Shown: piece by piece, positions 21,101-31,521 of the stretch
How positions within the stretch are numbered: position 1 is the first letter of the stretch
Layout of the letters: each line of letters begins with the position of its first letter
Assembly (NCBI GenBank): GCA_003194525.1
Contig: NBIV01000287.1
Location: 1 to 64,000, forward strand
DNA: 64,000 bases
Origin: Gracilariopsis chorda
Lineage: Eukaryota; Rhodophyta; Florideophyceae; Gracilariales; Gracilariaceae
Direction: 5' to 3'
The notes under the pieces: model-generated
Database searches by the model: none
What the model saw: only the letters and a program-made list of their open reading frames with translations
What the model was told of the DNA's origin: nothing
Position numbers and translations under genes: made by a program

Positions 21101-21323
21101 AATTTCTCAGACGAATTGCTCGAAGTATTTTTTGGACAAAATTTCAAGGTTACAATTTGACAGAGTAACAAAAAAATCATTCGGAATACACATGACGAAG
21201 GACATGTTAAGTGAGGCCACTATAGAAGGAGCGATAGTGAGAAAGCATTCTGTGCTAGGACGACTTTCTGACTGTGCTGGGTGTCGCTCAACTCTTAGCT
21301 ATTGCCCACTGCAAACTGTTTGA
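18174..21323 (+). CDS. Two-domain glycosyltransferase (GT2 + GT32/Gb3-synthase-like), 1049 aa
   Basis: ATG 18174 directly follows an in-frame stop. Basic N-terminus, membrane anchor about residues 50-64 (RCLAALWILLYIGS), then a family 2 domain (about 100-345): FTFIIPCFKQ, IIVVFDEPQ, RNGGLADARNAGF, ITLDADDT (DxD 206-208) and FFGWEDWNFW (acceptor ED motif near 304). Residues 450-775 are not recognised. The C-terminal 270 residues resemble DXD-containing GT32/alpha-1,4-glycosyltransferases: KARLMVHTD, HLYKYLVLYFLGGLYADEGVIFLKS, and PPRSFYPIS plus FGIHMTKDM, as in the Gb3-synthase C-terminal region. The expected D-x-D in GGxYxDxD is D-E-G here (D893), so the metal site is altered; this domain may be impaired or use another ligand. 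A Golgi type II enzyme of glycan assembly, same strand as the pyruvyltransferase fusion, intronless. Confidence 0.83.
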   Translation: MHEKQLSYIGSLPLFVRRFSLLLDRYFRKHGWSPTSNYKFFRQRILKWSRCLAALWILLYIGSQLHATRHNPQYAFYYNPDIDYSSKFSSERHSVHGSPEALFTFIIPCFKQVDFLKQSIDSIAFQKWFRKSNNRLRTDVQIIVVFDEPQTEQLMSFCTDYMNRMSSNPSRMRLEFKFIFKRNGGLADARNAGFQHSIGKWIITLDADDTILKNFFLKFERIISDHDISNQPLSNALDHVSIIAPSLLIGNTVWPNEDLKTTNVLYQNLFHCSVIINRSFLASFWGKDKYCQWWQEPYFFFGWEDWNFWMRSRLHIEHVLYIKQPWVFYSNGQMHRLCVEHRAYCLALFRVANSDFYSQTKIWEEMRILVTDSAGRAFEAHPRWNNTLEKYGDSFPVLLVWASLFSLRQNKTRQALKQYVQLLSTHKADDHDLIETYGRFLHSHIIQNSPRTVLESIVYQKMRETLFSKGSRILFCVPEDTQPSVLEQFLQRIPQLQIPEANNRVTVMVQNQSHSSPGPSYRVDIYDLDVNSEAIERKVSISLSEFGALFSILHTSRVGFVSTSMTRILLENRKENFIPDNEIYRISKGQWVKFGSDDLIVGWKARTMMRALALSRKEIPKAELLNYIQHDSCSDLFGNRIDTNFCHSLLILYDAHDYSIPEIIEAVLSISTHVPKTGIFFEKEHFQNEYGPLVRHRRILRAFVNSGFVPRQKLSELRISPLENVFFWWTSMLLVEQSFDFEKRVLESRTNSIHKFLSRNAWTKTESCSEKFVSRRPQGELIHFAFSAPVSDDLKMFSITAVGSALHFHSKARLMVHTDSVEIREAVRAALNHEHRKRVIFSPICDTFLSSLHPSKSIQEFIHNHEHHDLFASHRKHLYKYLVLYFLGGLYADEGVIFLKSSTALRNFVVGESLKNVKGTIMKFDRWHKFSADLLDSFQDLLVLNDTNGAGSTLLHTFLETGSTSVRLLPPRSFYPISQTNCSKYFLDKISRLQFDRVTKKSFGIHMTKDMLSEATIEGAIVRKHSVLGRLSDCAGCRSTLSYCPLQTV

Positions 21324-22329
21324 CAATCGACGGAGGTCAGGCTGATAGAATGGAGGTCTGCTAGTTCAGTTTGGTGGAAGGTCGGCAGATTCTATACGAA
21401 CCAATTGACAGATCATGGGCTTTCATAGAAGAAGATGAGTCAGAATATGGAAGAACTAAGAAGAATAATCGGCACCTCTAAATTGACATCCACATGCAGC
21501 TCTTATGTGAACAGTAGGTGCTTACCCTCATCTGAGAGATACCGGGACCAGCTTTAGTATGTTGGAAACGGAACGTGAGTCGATTGCTGTTTCTCTCAGA
21601 ACTTGTAGCAAACGCGTGCGTTAGCCTCCATCCTTTCAAGCGTTTAGTACTTCAGTTGTAGCTCTAGTGGCAGAAACATTATATGACGGGGACTAGAAGT
21701 TCGTGCCACCATTCGTATTCGGAAGCTCACCACTGTCAAGTTGGTACAAAAAGGCATCCGCCATTGTAGCTACGTCATTCGACACTTTGATAGGGCTTAG
21801 GGGCATTCCATGAGTTGACGAAATTCTGAACTCGAAATCACAGCCGAATTTAACTGTCAGCTTCTTGAACAGTAATGCTTCTGGTAAACGACGCCTGTAT
21901 ATCAACCTTATGAGGTTGCAGAAGGCATGCAACTCTGTTGGGTTCACGTCGTCAACACTTGCGGCGACTACGAACCTCACACTCCCTCGGCCTTATCAAC
22001 ATTTTCTTTACCATACGGCTGCTTGTTTATTTCCGATACAGCAAAGGCTGCGACCTATAGGACTCTATCTGGATGCACTTCAGTCCCGTCTAACACTCTC
22101 TGACACCATCAAGGGCCGCCCTAGACGACAATAATATGAAGATAACAAACATCTTGTACTCTTGTATCTCTTACACTTATGGGACACAGAGCATTCCAGT
22201 AAAATTATCCAAAAAGTCATTTTTCGTCCACCAATTTCTAAAATTTACCACATTGGAAGCATTTTTTACTTTGCGTTCAACCGAATGTACCGCGTCGCAA
22301 AGTTTTAGTTTGGCTTACTTTCTTCGAGT
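21324..22329. other. Intergenic region, no gene recognised
   Basis: Holds only short open frames, the longest on the minus strand at 21693-21980 (95 codons, no known motif). The right end may contain the unrecognisable N-terminus of the transposase remnant that starts near 22330. Confidence 0.5.
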
Positions 22330-23151
22330 TTGCGCCAGCAGTTGCAAAGAAAGCAACGCAAAACTTTTCATGGAGCTGCTACAGTAAGCATCAAAGTTAT
22401 TCTTTTCGCCACTCTACGAATTCTGCCCGGAGGAAGCTATTTGGACATTGGATGGCCGTACGGCATAGAAACTAAAACTCTCTATTCTATATTTGAGGAA
22501 ACACTGTTCGCTCTCAAGAACTGTCTACCTCCAATACGCTTCTCACACTCCGAACGAGAATAAAAAGTGAATGCTAACATGTTCTGCATACAGCGAAATA
22601 GTCTTCTTTGCGGCATAACTGCAGCTTTAGATGGAATTGCCTTCGAAGTTCAGAAACCTGGTCTCCGTGCGGCTCCTGTCCCATGCAAATTCTACAATCG
22701 AAAAGGATTTTTTGCGTTATGTCTACAGGCCGCCGTACAGGGAGTCTATCGGTTTTGCTTTGTCTAAGTCACACAATCTAGAGGAACTAGTGAGGTGACA
22801 GCTATTTCTGCAACGAAACTTTATCAATTGCTGAAGGGTTGTACTCTACCGAATTGGGCTGCAATCGTCGCTGATGGTGCGTACACCAACGAGGGTGGAG
22901 TTCTTTCACCGTACGCTTAAAAGCGGTTGACGCAGAAGTAAGACACTTCTAACGCGTACTATGTCTCTTGTAGCACCATAGTGGAACAGGCTTTCGGTAT
23001 GTTTCCCAGCAAACTCGGTGTGTTTTGGTCTGCAATAAGGCATACCTTGAGAAAAGACCCTCTGATCATCTGGGTGGCATGCCAGCTGCATAAGTTCATT
23101 ATTGATAATGCATATGATGCTCTTTTTGACAATATCCCAAGCCACGAATAA
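22330..23151 (+). pseudogene. PIF/Harbinger-type DDE transposase remnant
   Basis: A single reading frame with four internal stops (22561, 22765, 22918, 22939) gives, in order: ATLRILPGGSYLDIGWPYGI (helix-turn-helix-like segment), ITAALDGIAFEVQKPG with the first catalytic Asp, YNRKGFFALCLQAAV, AAIVADGAYTNEGGVLSPYA with the second Asp, and STIVEQAFGMFPSKLGVFW with the catalytic Glu, then IIWVACQLHKFII. This is the order of the DDE_Tnp_4 family. Catalytic residues survive but stops make it inactive. No terminal inverted repeats or target duplication were found by eye. Confidence 0.87.
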
Positions 23152-23523
23152 AACCATGTACATGGGGCTCCAGTTGTCCATTTTCAAGATGTAATTCACA
23201 TGGAACGTAACAGCTTCAGGTCTCTAAATCGGTTTCGTCAATCTTCAACGCTTCGTGACAATGTTGCTGAAAAACTGCACGGAATGGAGTTCTAATGACA
23301 AAGAACAACAGTCTCGTTAATAACGCAGCAGGGATACTCGAAACATGCACGTGCGTAAAATCATAGTTAGAGCGCCATGAGAACCACGTCGAGCAGTTCC
23401 AGCTAGCGGTTGCGTGCGTGCCCATCTGCAGTTGATTTTCTCTGAGACTCGTTCATGAGACCTAGTGTTTTTCGGCGTGACTATTAGGAAGACTCTTCTC
23501 CGAACAAAATCATTCTGCATTTA
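23152..23523. other. Short gap between transposase and helicase remnants
   Basis: No gene recognised. The last 40 bases may belong to the helicase pseudogene, because the frame that enters its Walker A region ([18 protein letters not shown]) is open from about 23480. Confidence 0.5.
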
Positions 23524-25416
23524 GGGAAGCGTAAATCAACACAGATCCCGCAGTATTTGATTGAGGAAGGTTTCGGCTCAGTTGTTTGCATACAGCCTCG
23601 TTGTGTCGCCACTATGTCTGTTGCCGCTCGTGTAGCGTATGAAATGCGCGTCAAACTCGGCAACGAATTTGGCTATTCGATACGCTTTGAAGATTGTACC
23701 TCAGAGGAGACTGTCATAAAGTATTTCACTGATATTATGTTACTGCGTGAAGTCTTGTCTGAGCCAGATCTTAAAGCCTGTGATGTTATTCTAGTTGACG
23801 AGGTCCCTGAGCGGTCTATGAGTACTGAAATCGTTATAGGACTCATTAAGGATATCGCTGGCTTTCAAGGTGATGATGTGCGAGTTATATTGTGTTCAGG
23901 AACTATGGATAACGAGAAATTCTCTTCGTACTTTGATGATGCGCCGATATATACAGTTCCCGGTCGTCGCTATGATGTTGACATATATTAAAAATTGACC
24001 CCGGAGCCGGAATTTGTTGAAGCCAGCTGTGTTAGCGTTTTGCAGACCGATGCGTCGCAACCCGCGGGTGATATTCTTGTTTTCCTCACTTGACCAGAAG
24101 AAATTGAAGCCACTGAAGAGATTCTACGAGAACGCACCAGAGGGTTGGGATCCAAACTGGGAGAGCTCAGAATTACTCCAATATATGCTACGCTACCTTC
24201 TGAAATGCAAGCCAAGATCTTTGAGCCAACCCCAGAAGGCGCATGCAAAGTCGTGCTTGCAACCAATATGTCAGAGACGTCCGTTACCATTCCGGGCATT
24301 GTATACGTCATTGATCCTGGTTATTGCAAGCAGAAATAGTATAACGCGAAGAAAGGTATGGAACTTCTGCTCGTCGTTCCGGTTTCAAAGGCTGGTACAA
24401 AGCAACGTGCAGGACGCGCAGGACGAAAACAAGCTGGTAATTGCTTCGCAGGACAAACACAACCTGGTAAATGCTTCCGATTGTATACTAAATGGTCGTA
24501 TATGAATAAAATGGAAGAAGACACTGTACCAGACCTGTTGAGAACAAACCTGAGTCAGGTCGTGCTACTTCTCCTGTCGCTCGGAATCGACAACTTGATC
24601 AATCTTGACTTATCGATGCACCTATGCCGGAGGCTCTCTTGCGTTCACTGGAGCATCTGTACGCAGTTGTTGCTCTGAACGACAAGGGAAAACCGACAAA
24701 GGTAGGGGGCAGAATGGCGGAGCTACCCCTTGGACAAATGATGGCCACGACGCTACTTGCAAGTGAGAAGTACAAGTGTTCAGAGGAAGTCACCGTCATC
24801 TGTTCCATGCTCAGCGGCAACAACGCTGTATTCTACCGTCCAAAGCAAAATAAGATGATGGCAGACGTGGCACAAACTGCGTTTGCGAGGGGAGGCGGCA
24901 GGGATCACATGACTTTGTTACGTTGTTATGCACAATGGCGCAATGCTGCGTTCTCTAATCAGTGGTGCTATGAGCATTTTGTGCAAACCAGAACAATGAA
25001 GTGAGCACGCAATGTGTACGAGCAATTAGATGCTTTGGTAAAGCGGGTAGAAATCGATAGCCACTCTGTCGAAACTGGTGGCAAAATGCCCATCTTGAAA
25101 TCGCTAACGGCTGGTTTTTTACAACGCATGTCGCTTGCAGAAGAATAATCACTACAGAACCCTACAAAATCCGCATACGGTTCAAATACATCCCTCAAGC
25201 TGCTTTGCAAATGAGGAGATCAGGCCTAGATGGTTGATCTATCACGAAATTCTGTTCACGACCAAGGAGTTCACCAGACAAGTGTTTGACATCGAAGGCA
25301 ATTGGTTGCATGAGGCCACGTCGCACTTTCACAAAGCGGAAGATGTATTAGAAGAGTTAAAACGCAAGATGCCAAAGGTACTGGGCAAAGCTGGTGCAAA
25401 AGTAAGAGAAGCGTAA
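23524..25416 (+). pseudogene. DEAH-box RNA helicase pseudogene, DHX16/Prp2-like
   Basis: Covers the conserved core to the C-terminus of a spliceosomal DHX16/Prp2-type helicase. Motif I is damaged ([13 protein letters not shown] for GETGSGKST...), Ia follows ([17 protein letters not shown]), the DEAH box reads DEVP, motif III SAT reads SGT, motif V is [13 protein letters not shown] and motif [13 protein letters not shown]. The C-terminal region matches Prp2-type proteins (RPRWLIYHEILFTTKEFTRQV, KKMP-type tail). Stops at 23989, 24091, 24337 and 25002, and frameshifts near 24615 and 25140, break it. A 30-bp tandem duplication (24418-24447 and 24448-24477) adds ten codons after motif VI. The N-terminal half of the usual protein is absent. 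It is a decayed extra copy; a working gene is expected elsewhere. Confidence 0.92.
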
Positions 25417-25867
25417 GCTTGAACAAAGTCCAAACACAATTAAAAACCGCGTCATGGAACACCCTTAAATGACGCCATTGGTTGCAGATTCTTGACCGAA
25501 ACCGTCAACAGACTCTGCATGTAGGACAGGCGATTCTCGATTCCATTAACGTGTTTCTTTTGCATGGTGTTTTCATTGATCCGTGCGTTGAGCTTGCCTT
25601 CATATTCAGCGGCAATGACTTTTCTTCTGTTATCAGGTACCGAAGTCATTTCCAAGACAGCCCAGTAGCATGGAGTCAGCCTATCTTGTCAGATCCGAGT
25701 TAGACATGACTTGTACGTTCAATACTAACGGTCAGGTACCTTAGCAAAGCCACTGACCAAGGGGCACGTAGCTTAGCACAGCTACGTACTCAAGCGCCCA
25801 AGTAAAGGCAAGACTCTGATGGAGGAGCGGATCATCAGAGATTATTGTGCCGTCCTCTTTTGTTGCG
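25417..25867. other. Gap with small palindrome
   Basis: No gene recognised. ACGTAGCT (25766-25773) and AGCTACGT (25780-25787) form a perfect 8-bp hairpin with a 6-nt loop. Confidence 0.5.
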
Positions 25868-26430
25868 CTACGTTACGCTGTGAGCTGTTACACTTCTTAC
25901 AGGAGACAGATTGGCACTTTCCCTGTTCTGCTGTTTCCGCCAAAGAATGCGTTCCTCATCCGTCAACTCAGGATTCTTGCGTTTTCCTCCCATTTTCTTC
26001 TTCAGTGGTGCCTGTGGTACAGCTTGTTTGGCCCACAGAGCAAGGGGAAGTTGCACTCTTGGAAAGCCGAACATACGATTTCCCATAGACGGCGAGGTGA
26101 GCTGCGGCGCCGAGACGATTCTAGTCGCTTGTCTTTGTGACAAATTTTGTGCTGCGGACGAAGCTGCAGATGACGAAGGTTTTGGCATTTACTACTGATA
26201 GTGGGGCAGTGATTGTGGTCGCTGACGAGTGAACTGATGGGGAAGTAGGCATATCCGACCAAGCGGCTATGCTTGCACGAAGGGCATGTGCAGGCTGCGT
26301 GTTCGAAGGCACGACAGAAGGCTGAGTGGCAGTAGTAGGAGAATAATGTTGATGTACAACAGTGGAAGTGCAAGTTGACAGTTTAGGTGGCTGCGAACGT
26401 GGCGGAAACTGCAACACGTTTTGCGCTTTT
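25868..26430 (-). pseudogene. Ser/Thr/Pro-rich protein remnant with bZIP-like basic region
   Basis: On the minus strand a low-complexity Ser/Thr/Pro/Gln-rich frame (26430 to about 26190) continues, after one frame change near 26190, into an ATG-led frame (26188-25868). This ends KKKMGGKRKNPELTDEERILWRKQQNRESAN (residue run broken here at the hinge), resembling the linker and first half of a bZIP basic region (NRESA). The expected following Arg residues and leucine zipper are missing: the frame runs to a stop 14 codons later. A GTAAGA at the hinge could be a splice donor, but no zipper was found after it. Upstream it runs into the E3 gag remnant. Confidence 0.35.
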
Positions 26431-26479
26431 GCAACGGAAGATGCAGACGGCATCATCTTGGTGCAACCAGGATCACTGT

Positions 26480-28069
26480 TAGCACTGGACAGATGAGTAG
26501 AAGGAGTTGAGTGACAGGATGAGTGAAAAGGTGGAGTGGGTTGAGGGGTTGGATTCGATGTTGACGGAAGACCCGTAGTTCCCAACGAGTCTGGGTCACT
26601 TCCTGCAAAATGGATGTTATCATTATCTCCGACTGCAGTTTTATTACGCAGTAGCGATAAAGATGATGATCCTTCAACGTGAAGAGCTCTTGACGGTAGA
26701 GTTTTCGACCAATGTCGAGCACGATAGGTATCTCCCTCGGCTTGGGCATATTGAACCAATTGAAGGCAGGTAATTGTCCGTTTCTCTTCGCAATGGCGAG
26801 CAACCAGGGCTCTGGTGGAAGCGTCCAGACCATCAAATAACCTGGTGCAGCGTTCCTGAGCGGGCTAAATGTTACCACACCGGTAAAACGGCTTATTCCA
26901 GCGTGGTGAATAAACCTTTTCAGCTTCTCCAGGCTTCTGCCTTCTACCAGGCAGAGCGAATGTGGCTTAATGTATCGCATAACCAGCTGCCTAAGACTTA
27001 AGTGCTTTCGGCCGACAGCTCCAGGCTCTGAGGCACGGGAAGATCCACATACGGATGTAATTTGATCTTCAGACATACCGGTTAGAAAGTACGGTAGAGC
27101 GATTTACGCTTGTGCTTCACTAATTACCAGTATATTAGCCTCCTGAACGAACTTCGGGAGGAAGTCAAGAACCAAGATTGGGTCCTCACCTGAGAACCGT
27201 TTCTGTAAGGTGGTACTCATTCTTTTGATGTAGTCTTCAACTTTTCCAGTTCCCCGTGACGATCGATCATTCGATGAATCGCTGAGGCGATAATATTGAT
27301 ACGATAACAGCTTCCTGTAAAGAGGACTCGTAGATTTTAACTCTTTGAGTCCCAGATGGCACCACCCTTTTTCGCGAGAGCAAAATAACTCCTTGAGTAA
27401 GGTATGCAGCCTTTGAGCGTGACGCTCTAGATCGTCGACGATCAAAATCCGAAACTGAGGAATCCGACGAGGAAACACTCGACGGGCTATCAGAATCAGA
27501 CCCTGACGTGTAACCGAACGGTGAATCGAACCAACCGGGGCATTTTCATCGGAAATACCCGCGTCCACGCCCTCATCCATACGAATTATTTCCTCCAGAA
27601 TATCCAAACGAGAATGGATTTGAGTTACTGTTTCACGAACGTCTTCGTTAAATACATGATAACCCTTGATAAACGATTCGAGTGTATCAAGATGTTCCAA
27701 ATTGGAATTCACCTCCTGTCTCAATCGACGTAAATCGGAAGAGATATCCCGAACTTGTGCATCGTTAACCTTACGAAGTAGCTCAGTAATACTCTCCAAG
27801 AGTTTCACATGTGTCGCAGCAGCAATGTCCATATGGGAGTCAAATCGAGATAACGCCGTTGCAACTTTGCGACCTAGGACAACCGCAGACGGTGTCTCAA
27901 CCACAGCTCGGTTAACCACAGCGACTTCTCGCACACCCGAAGCAACAGAGGGTGCTCTCCGAACATCCGGAACGACCTCATCAGTAGGTGAATTCTCTGC
28001 AGCAGAACCACGCCAACGCAAAGCAGCGCCTGAATAACCTGCGCGAGAACCCTTGGAGGGTGGTGGCAT
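26480..28069 (-). pseudogene. gag: E3 gag, decayed
   Basis: From ATG 28069 the frame matches E1 Gag through VVETPSAV, LKELKSTSPLYRKLLSYQYYRL, RFSGEDPILVLDFLPKF and ISEAQA. There a codon that is TAC in E1 has become TAA (at about 27104). The same frame continues with ALPYFLTGMSEDQ and CGSSRASE, after which frameshifts set in. A later frame (from 26759) resumes with MVQYAQAEGDTYRAR. The zinc knuckle is not found. Non-functional. Confidence 0.85.
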
Positions 28070-28298
28070 TTCACAACTAGCCAACCAATCCACTCAGGAT
28101 ACTGAAGAGCTCGATCAGAAAATATCCGCAGAGCGGAACAGACAAACAAGTAAAACGAAGCAAACCTAAACCGAGGTCACTCCGCAACGATACATCGGTC
28201 CAACTGATAACCTGTTCTTCACTTTCTACGTGAGTCTTACTACCAGGAAACACACCAGAAATGGTATCAGCCTGAAACAACCAATCCAGGTTAGACCG

Positions 28299-28316
28299 TT
28301 CTAGGTCGGGAGACCA
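28299..28316 (-). other. E3 primer-binding site
   Basis: Minus strand TGGTCTCCCGACCTAGAA two bases inside the LTR, identical to E1 over 18 bases, although the rest of E3 has diverged. Confidence 0.7.
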
Positions 28317-28318
28317 CT

Positions 28319-29228
28319 TGTAGTGCAAAGCCCTGGAATGGGTGACACTCAAGGATATCCCAGTCTCTGTCTTCTTGGGAGGTAGACTCAGCGGCTGAGC
28401 CCTCTTTCTACATGGGTTTCGGGTGTAAGACCGACCGTAGCTCGGGAATACCACGGAGGTAAAGAGGAAACGGTAAAACCGGGAAACGGTGGAACACGCG
28501 TACGGGGGACCAGTGCGAACCCAGAAAAGGGGGCTATCTACAGACATAGCCGAACCAACCGACAGGTCGTGTGGACAGCGGGAGCAGACCCTAAAGTGGG
28601 TGGAAAAGCAATAAGAAACAACAAAACGATACCCAACACAGGTTCGATATCTGTAAAACAGAGAAAACAGAAGTCACACGACAATTAGTGAACACAGTAT
28701 ATCTGTAGTCGTACCGAGCGAGTATATAGTACAAACCGATTGCGGTGACCCTCCGGGTGGAGAAGTGCACGCTGCAAAGGCAATTCAATCTAGAACGGCA
28801 CCCTTCAGGTCAAACTGAACACTTCTGTCCGACCGAAGACTCGAGTTGACTTTACTTAGTGCTGGCGACAGTGAGTCCACGCTCACCTCAGTAGGTACAC
28901 TAAAGAAATAAATAGTATTAAATAACTAACATAGTACACACCTCCTCAGATCCACACACGTGGCCAGACCAGTGTCAGACACCCTGAGGGGTCGTCCGAA
29001 GTAAAACATAACATCACAGCATGGTAATATAGCACAAGCACACACGCGTCCATCATTCTGCAATCCATTCCAGATTCCTAATTCCCTAGGTGAACTTTCA
29101 CACACTAAACCATCCACTTGGTACCACTCCACGTGCGTCAAACTCATATACCGTAAAGCCATTGCAGCGACCACGTCATACTCTTATGAGTCGCATCCAC
29201 TCGGATATTACGCAAACGCGTTGCTACA
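28319..29228 (-). repeat. E3 5' LTR (about 910 bp)
   Basis: Plus-strand start TGTAGTGCAAAGCC is clear and follows the primer site. The other end is placed at TTGCTACA (29221-29228), a two-base-shortened form of the TTGCACTACA end of E1; the resulting length nearly equals E1's 913 bp. The outer boundary is less certain. Confidence 0.6.
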
Positions 29229-29371
29229 CAATCATTGAGACCATGCTCCTCGCGCGGGAGCGAACTTTCTAGAATGGCGTGGCCGGCAATGAGAATGCTG
29301 GAAATGGGTGGTTGTGGCAGGGGGTGGGCAGTTTTGAAAGGAGGTCATTCTCCGGTGCAAAAACAGCGGGG

Positions 29372-31521
29372 CGGTCTGGTAGTAAGCGAGTGTGCAAGTT
29401 GTTCTGGGGTAACGGAATCGTGCTTTGCATCGTCAGAATGGTGTGGTGGCGGCTCCTCGGAAGCAGCAGTAGCACACAGAGCGAACGTAGACTTTATTAT
29501 GTTTGGAAAGCGTTCTACGTCGGTGTAAGCGGAGTGTGGAGTGGCGGCTTTGGTCTTTGGGTCCGGACTGGATGAGTCTATGAGGTTTAGAGGATAGTTT
29601 GGGTGGGTGTATGCTTCGGCAATGTTGGTGTAAAGAAGCGTTGCATCAGGGTCTAGAACGACGTTGGAGAAGAACCAGCGTACTCCAGAGGTGCGTTAAT
29701 CGGGAAGTGCCGTGGAGATGGAGGCAATTGGTGCGTTGGGTGCGACGTGTAACCATCCAGATTGCGCATTAAACGTTCTAAACTTCCATGCAACACCTTC
29801 TTCTCCTGTTCACACGAAATATTTGTTAGAATGTCCTTAACTTTCAGAATAGCCTCCAATGTAGCCTTGGTGCTGGGAGCATGGGCTTCAACCGTTTCAA
29901 ACCTAACTTTATCACGCTCCACCTTCTCCAGTTCCCGCGCAACATGTTCGTCACGTGACGTAAGTACAGCAGCCAAACATTACAATCCCAGAGAAGCAAT
30001 GCGGCTGATGTCAGGTCTTCCGCGTTTTGATCTAGACTTTCAAACTGCCGGAGATCCAAAGCCATACTGTGAAAGTTCTACACCAACTCCAGCTTCCTGT
30101 TTGAAATCACTTCGCAGCGCTCGAGTAGAAAGCAGTTCCATAATTAGATGTAAACGAAGAAAACAAAAAGCATACATAATATAGATCAAACCGTCTGTTG
30201 AGCTAACAAACGCTTCAGGATCTCCCTGACCTGATGCTTCGTACTTTGTTGCAAATGTTCCGTATAGACTTTTGAACGCCACATACTTGCGTTGGAGAAT
30301 ACCACCATCACATAAATGGCTACAAATTACCAGATTGATTGAACATCTTTCATCGCTCGTCACACGTCCACTTACTACAGAGATCTGCTCTTGCCGTAAA
30401 TCGGGATCTTTGAATAGTGAAGCAGTTGGTTCAGACTATGGGTCTTCCCTTTGCTTGTCGAGCTCTATTCTTTTCAGTCAATCCATGAGCGTTTCCCGAA
30501 CGGAAGCCATACGAGCATCTACTAAAACATGCAGTAGTGCATAGAACTCTACCGCCTCAAACGGTAGTCTACTCTGAAATTGAGAAACACAAGCGGAACT
30601 TTCAGCACCAGGCGGTGGTTCTCCAATAACGATTTCAGCATCAACGAAAACAGGTATACCGCCCTTGACCCATACCACTTCCCCATGGTCGTGAGCACTG
30701 CGCTGGACTCGTACAGTTGTGTTTCGTAGTTCATTAACAAATGCACAACAAAAGCTACTAGTGTCTGCATAACCATCAATTATCTTACAAACTGTCGATA
30801 AGCTAACCTTTCTTTGTAACCTTTTCGTTGCTAGAACTTTGGGCTTAGTAGCCAGTTTGGCGTTCTGTGCACCTACACTATTCAAACATTTGAGGAAAAG
30901 CTTGCAATGCTCGTTATCAAAGTGGCATTGGTCTAGAATTTGGATGCCATGCTCTACACTTTTCGGTATTGTTGTCGACTGTTCTGCGATGTCGGTTTCC
31001 TGCCCAGTACTTGCTGCCTTGTCAGTACTCGCTTGATTTTCAGGTCTCTGTTGCCGTCATCTTGAGCGACAGTTGTACTTAAACGCACGTGCGCTGGTGG
31101 GGAAAACGGGTTCATGTTCCCGCATGTTATGAAGAACGTGGCATTCACTATGGTAGACAATTCGGAACACGGTTTCCGTTTTGTGGGGACTGCAAGAGCT
31201 GGTGGGTTGCAGCTAGAAGCGGAAACTGGTAGCGAATGTATGCAATGTGTGATATTCTGATTGGGTATCTACAGATTCCACGATTTCGAACTTCGATTTC
31301 GTCAACTCATGGAACGCCCCTTACACCGGCCTGACAGAACATCCAGTCAACAATACCTCTTTTAATGACGGTACTGAAGTGAGACGCATAAAAACAAAGC
31401 CATCGTGTTTTTGGCCTCGCAGCACCGGAAACTTGAGATGCCCTTTCAAGAAATCTTTTAAGACCTCGTTGGAACGCTCGATATCTATGGTACTTTTCTT
31501 TTTGGTATCATTATCAAACAA
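29372..31521 (-). pseudogene. Unrecognised protein-coding remnant
   Basis: From 31521 to 29653 one minus-strand frame reads as protein-like sequence interrupted by only seven stops (near 31321, 31213, 31057, 30478, 30424, 30040, 29977) over about 620 codons. A shifted frame continues it for 97 more open codons (about 29662-29372). Segments include HGIQILDQCHFDNEHCKLFL, DGYADTSSFCCAFVNELRN and KVKDILTNISCEQEKK. I recognise no family. The E3 LTR ends about 140 bp from its 3' side. It could be an old host gene or the large ORF of an unfamiliar transposon. Confidence 0.55.

Larger units (their letters stand above)
26480..29228 (-). mobile_element. E3, truncated Ty3/gypsy element (5' LTR and gag only)
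   Basis: Relative of E1 and E2 in the same orientation: 5' LTR 29228-28319, primer-binding site 28316-28299, decayed gag 28069 to about 26480. No pol or 3' LTR. Homology to E1 gag fades near 26480, where the sequence becomes the Ser/Thr/Pro-rich remnant, so the copy is truncated there. Confidence 0.8.

Noticed and set aside
23557..25416. Separate small genes for each open piece of the helicase
   Set aside because: All pieces align in order to one DEAH helicase; stops and frameshifts explain the breaks.
25868..25960. A functional bZIP gene with an intron at GTAAGA
   Set aside because: Joining over GTAAGA...CACAG keeps a frame but yields no leucine zipper, so a working gene is not supported.
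30000..30900. Reading the unknown remnant as a spliced gene
   Set aside because: The pieces lie in the same frame separated by stop codons with no need for introns, which fits decay better.
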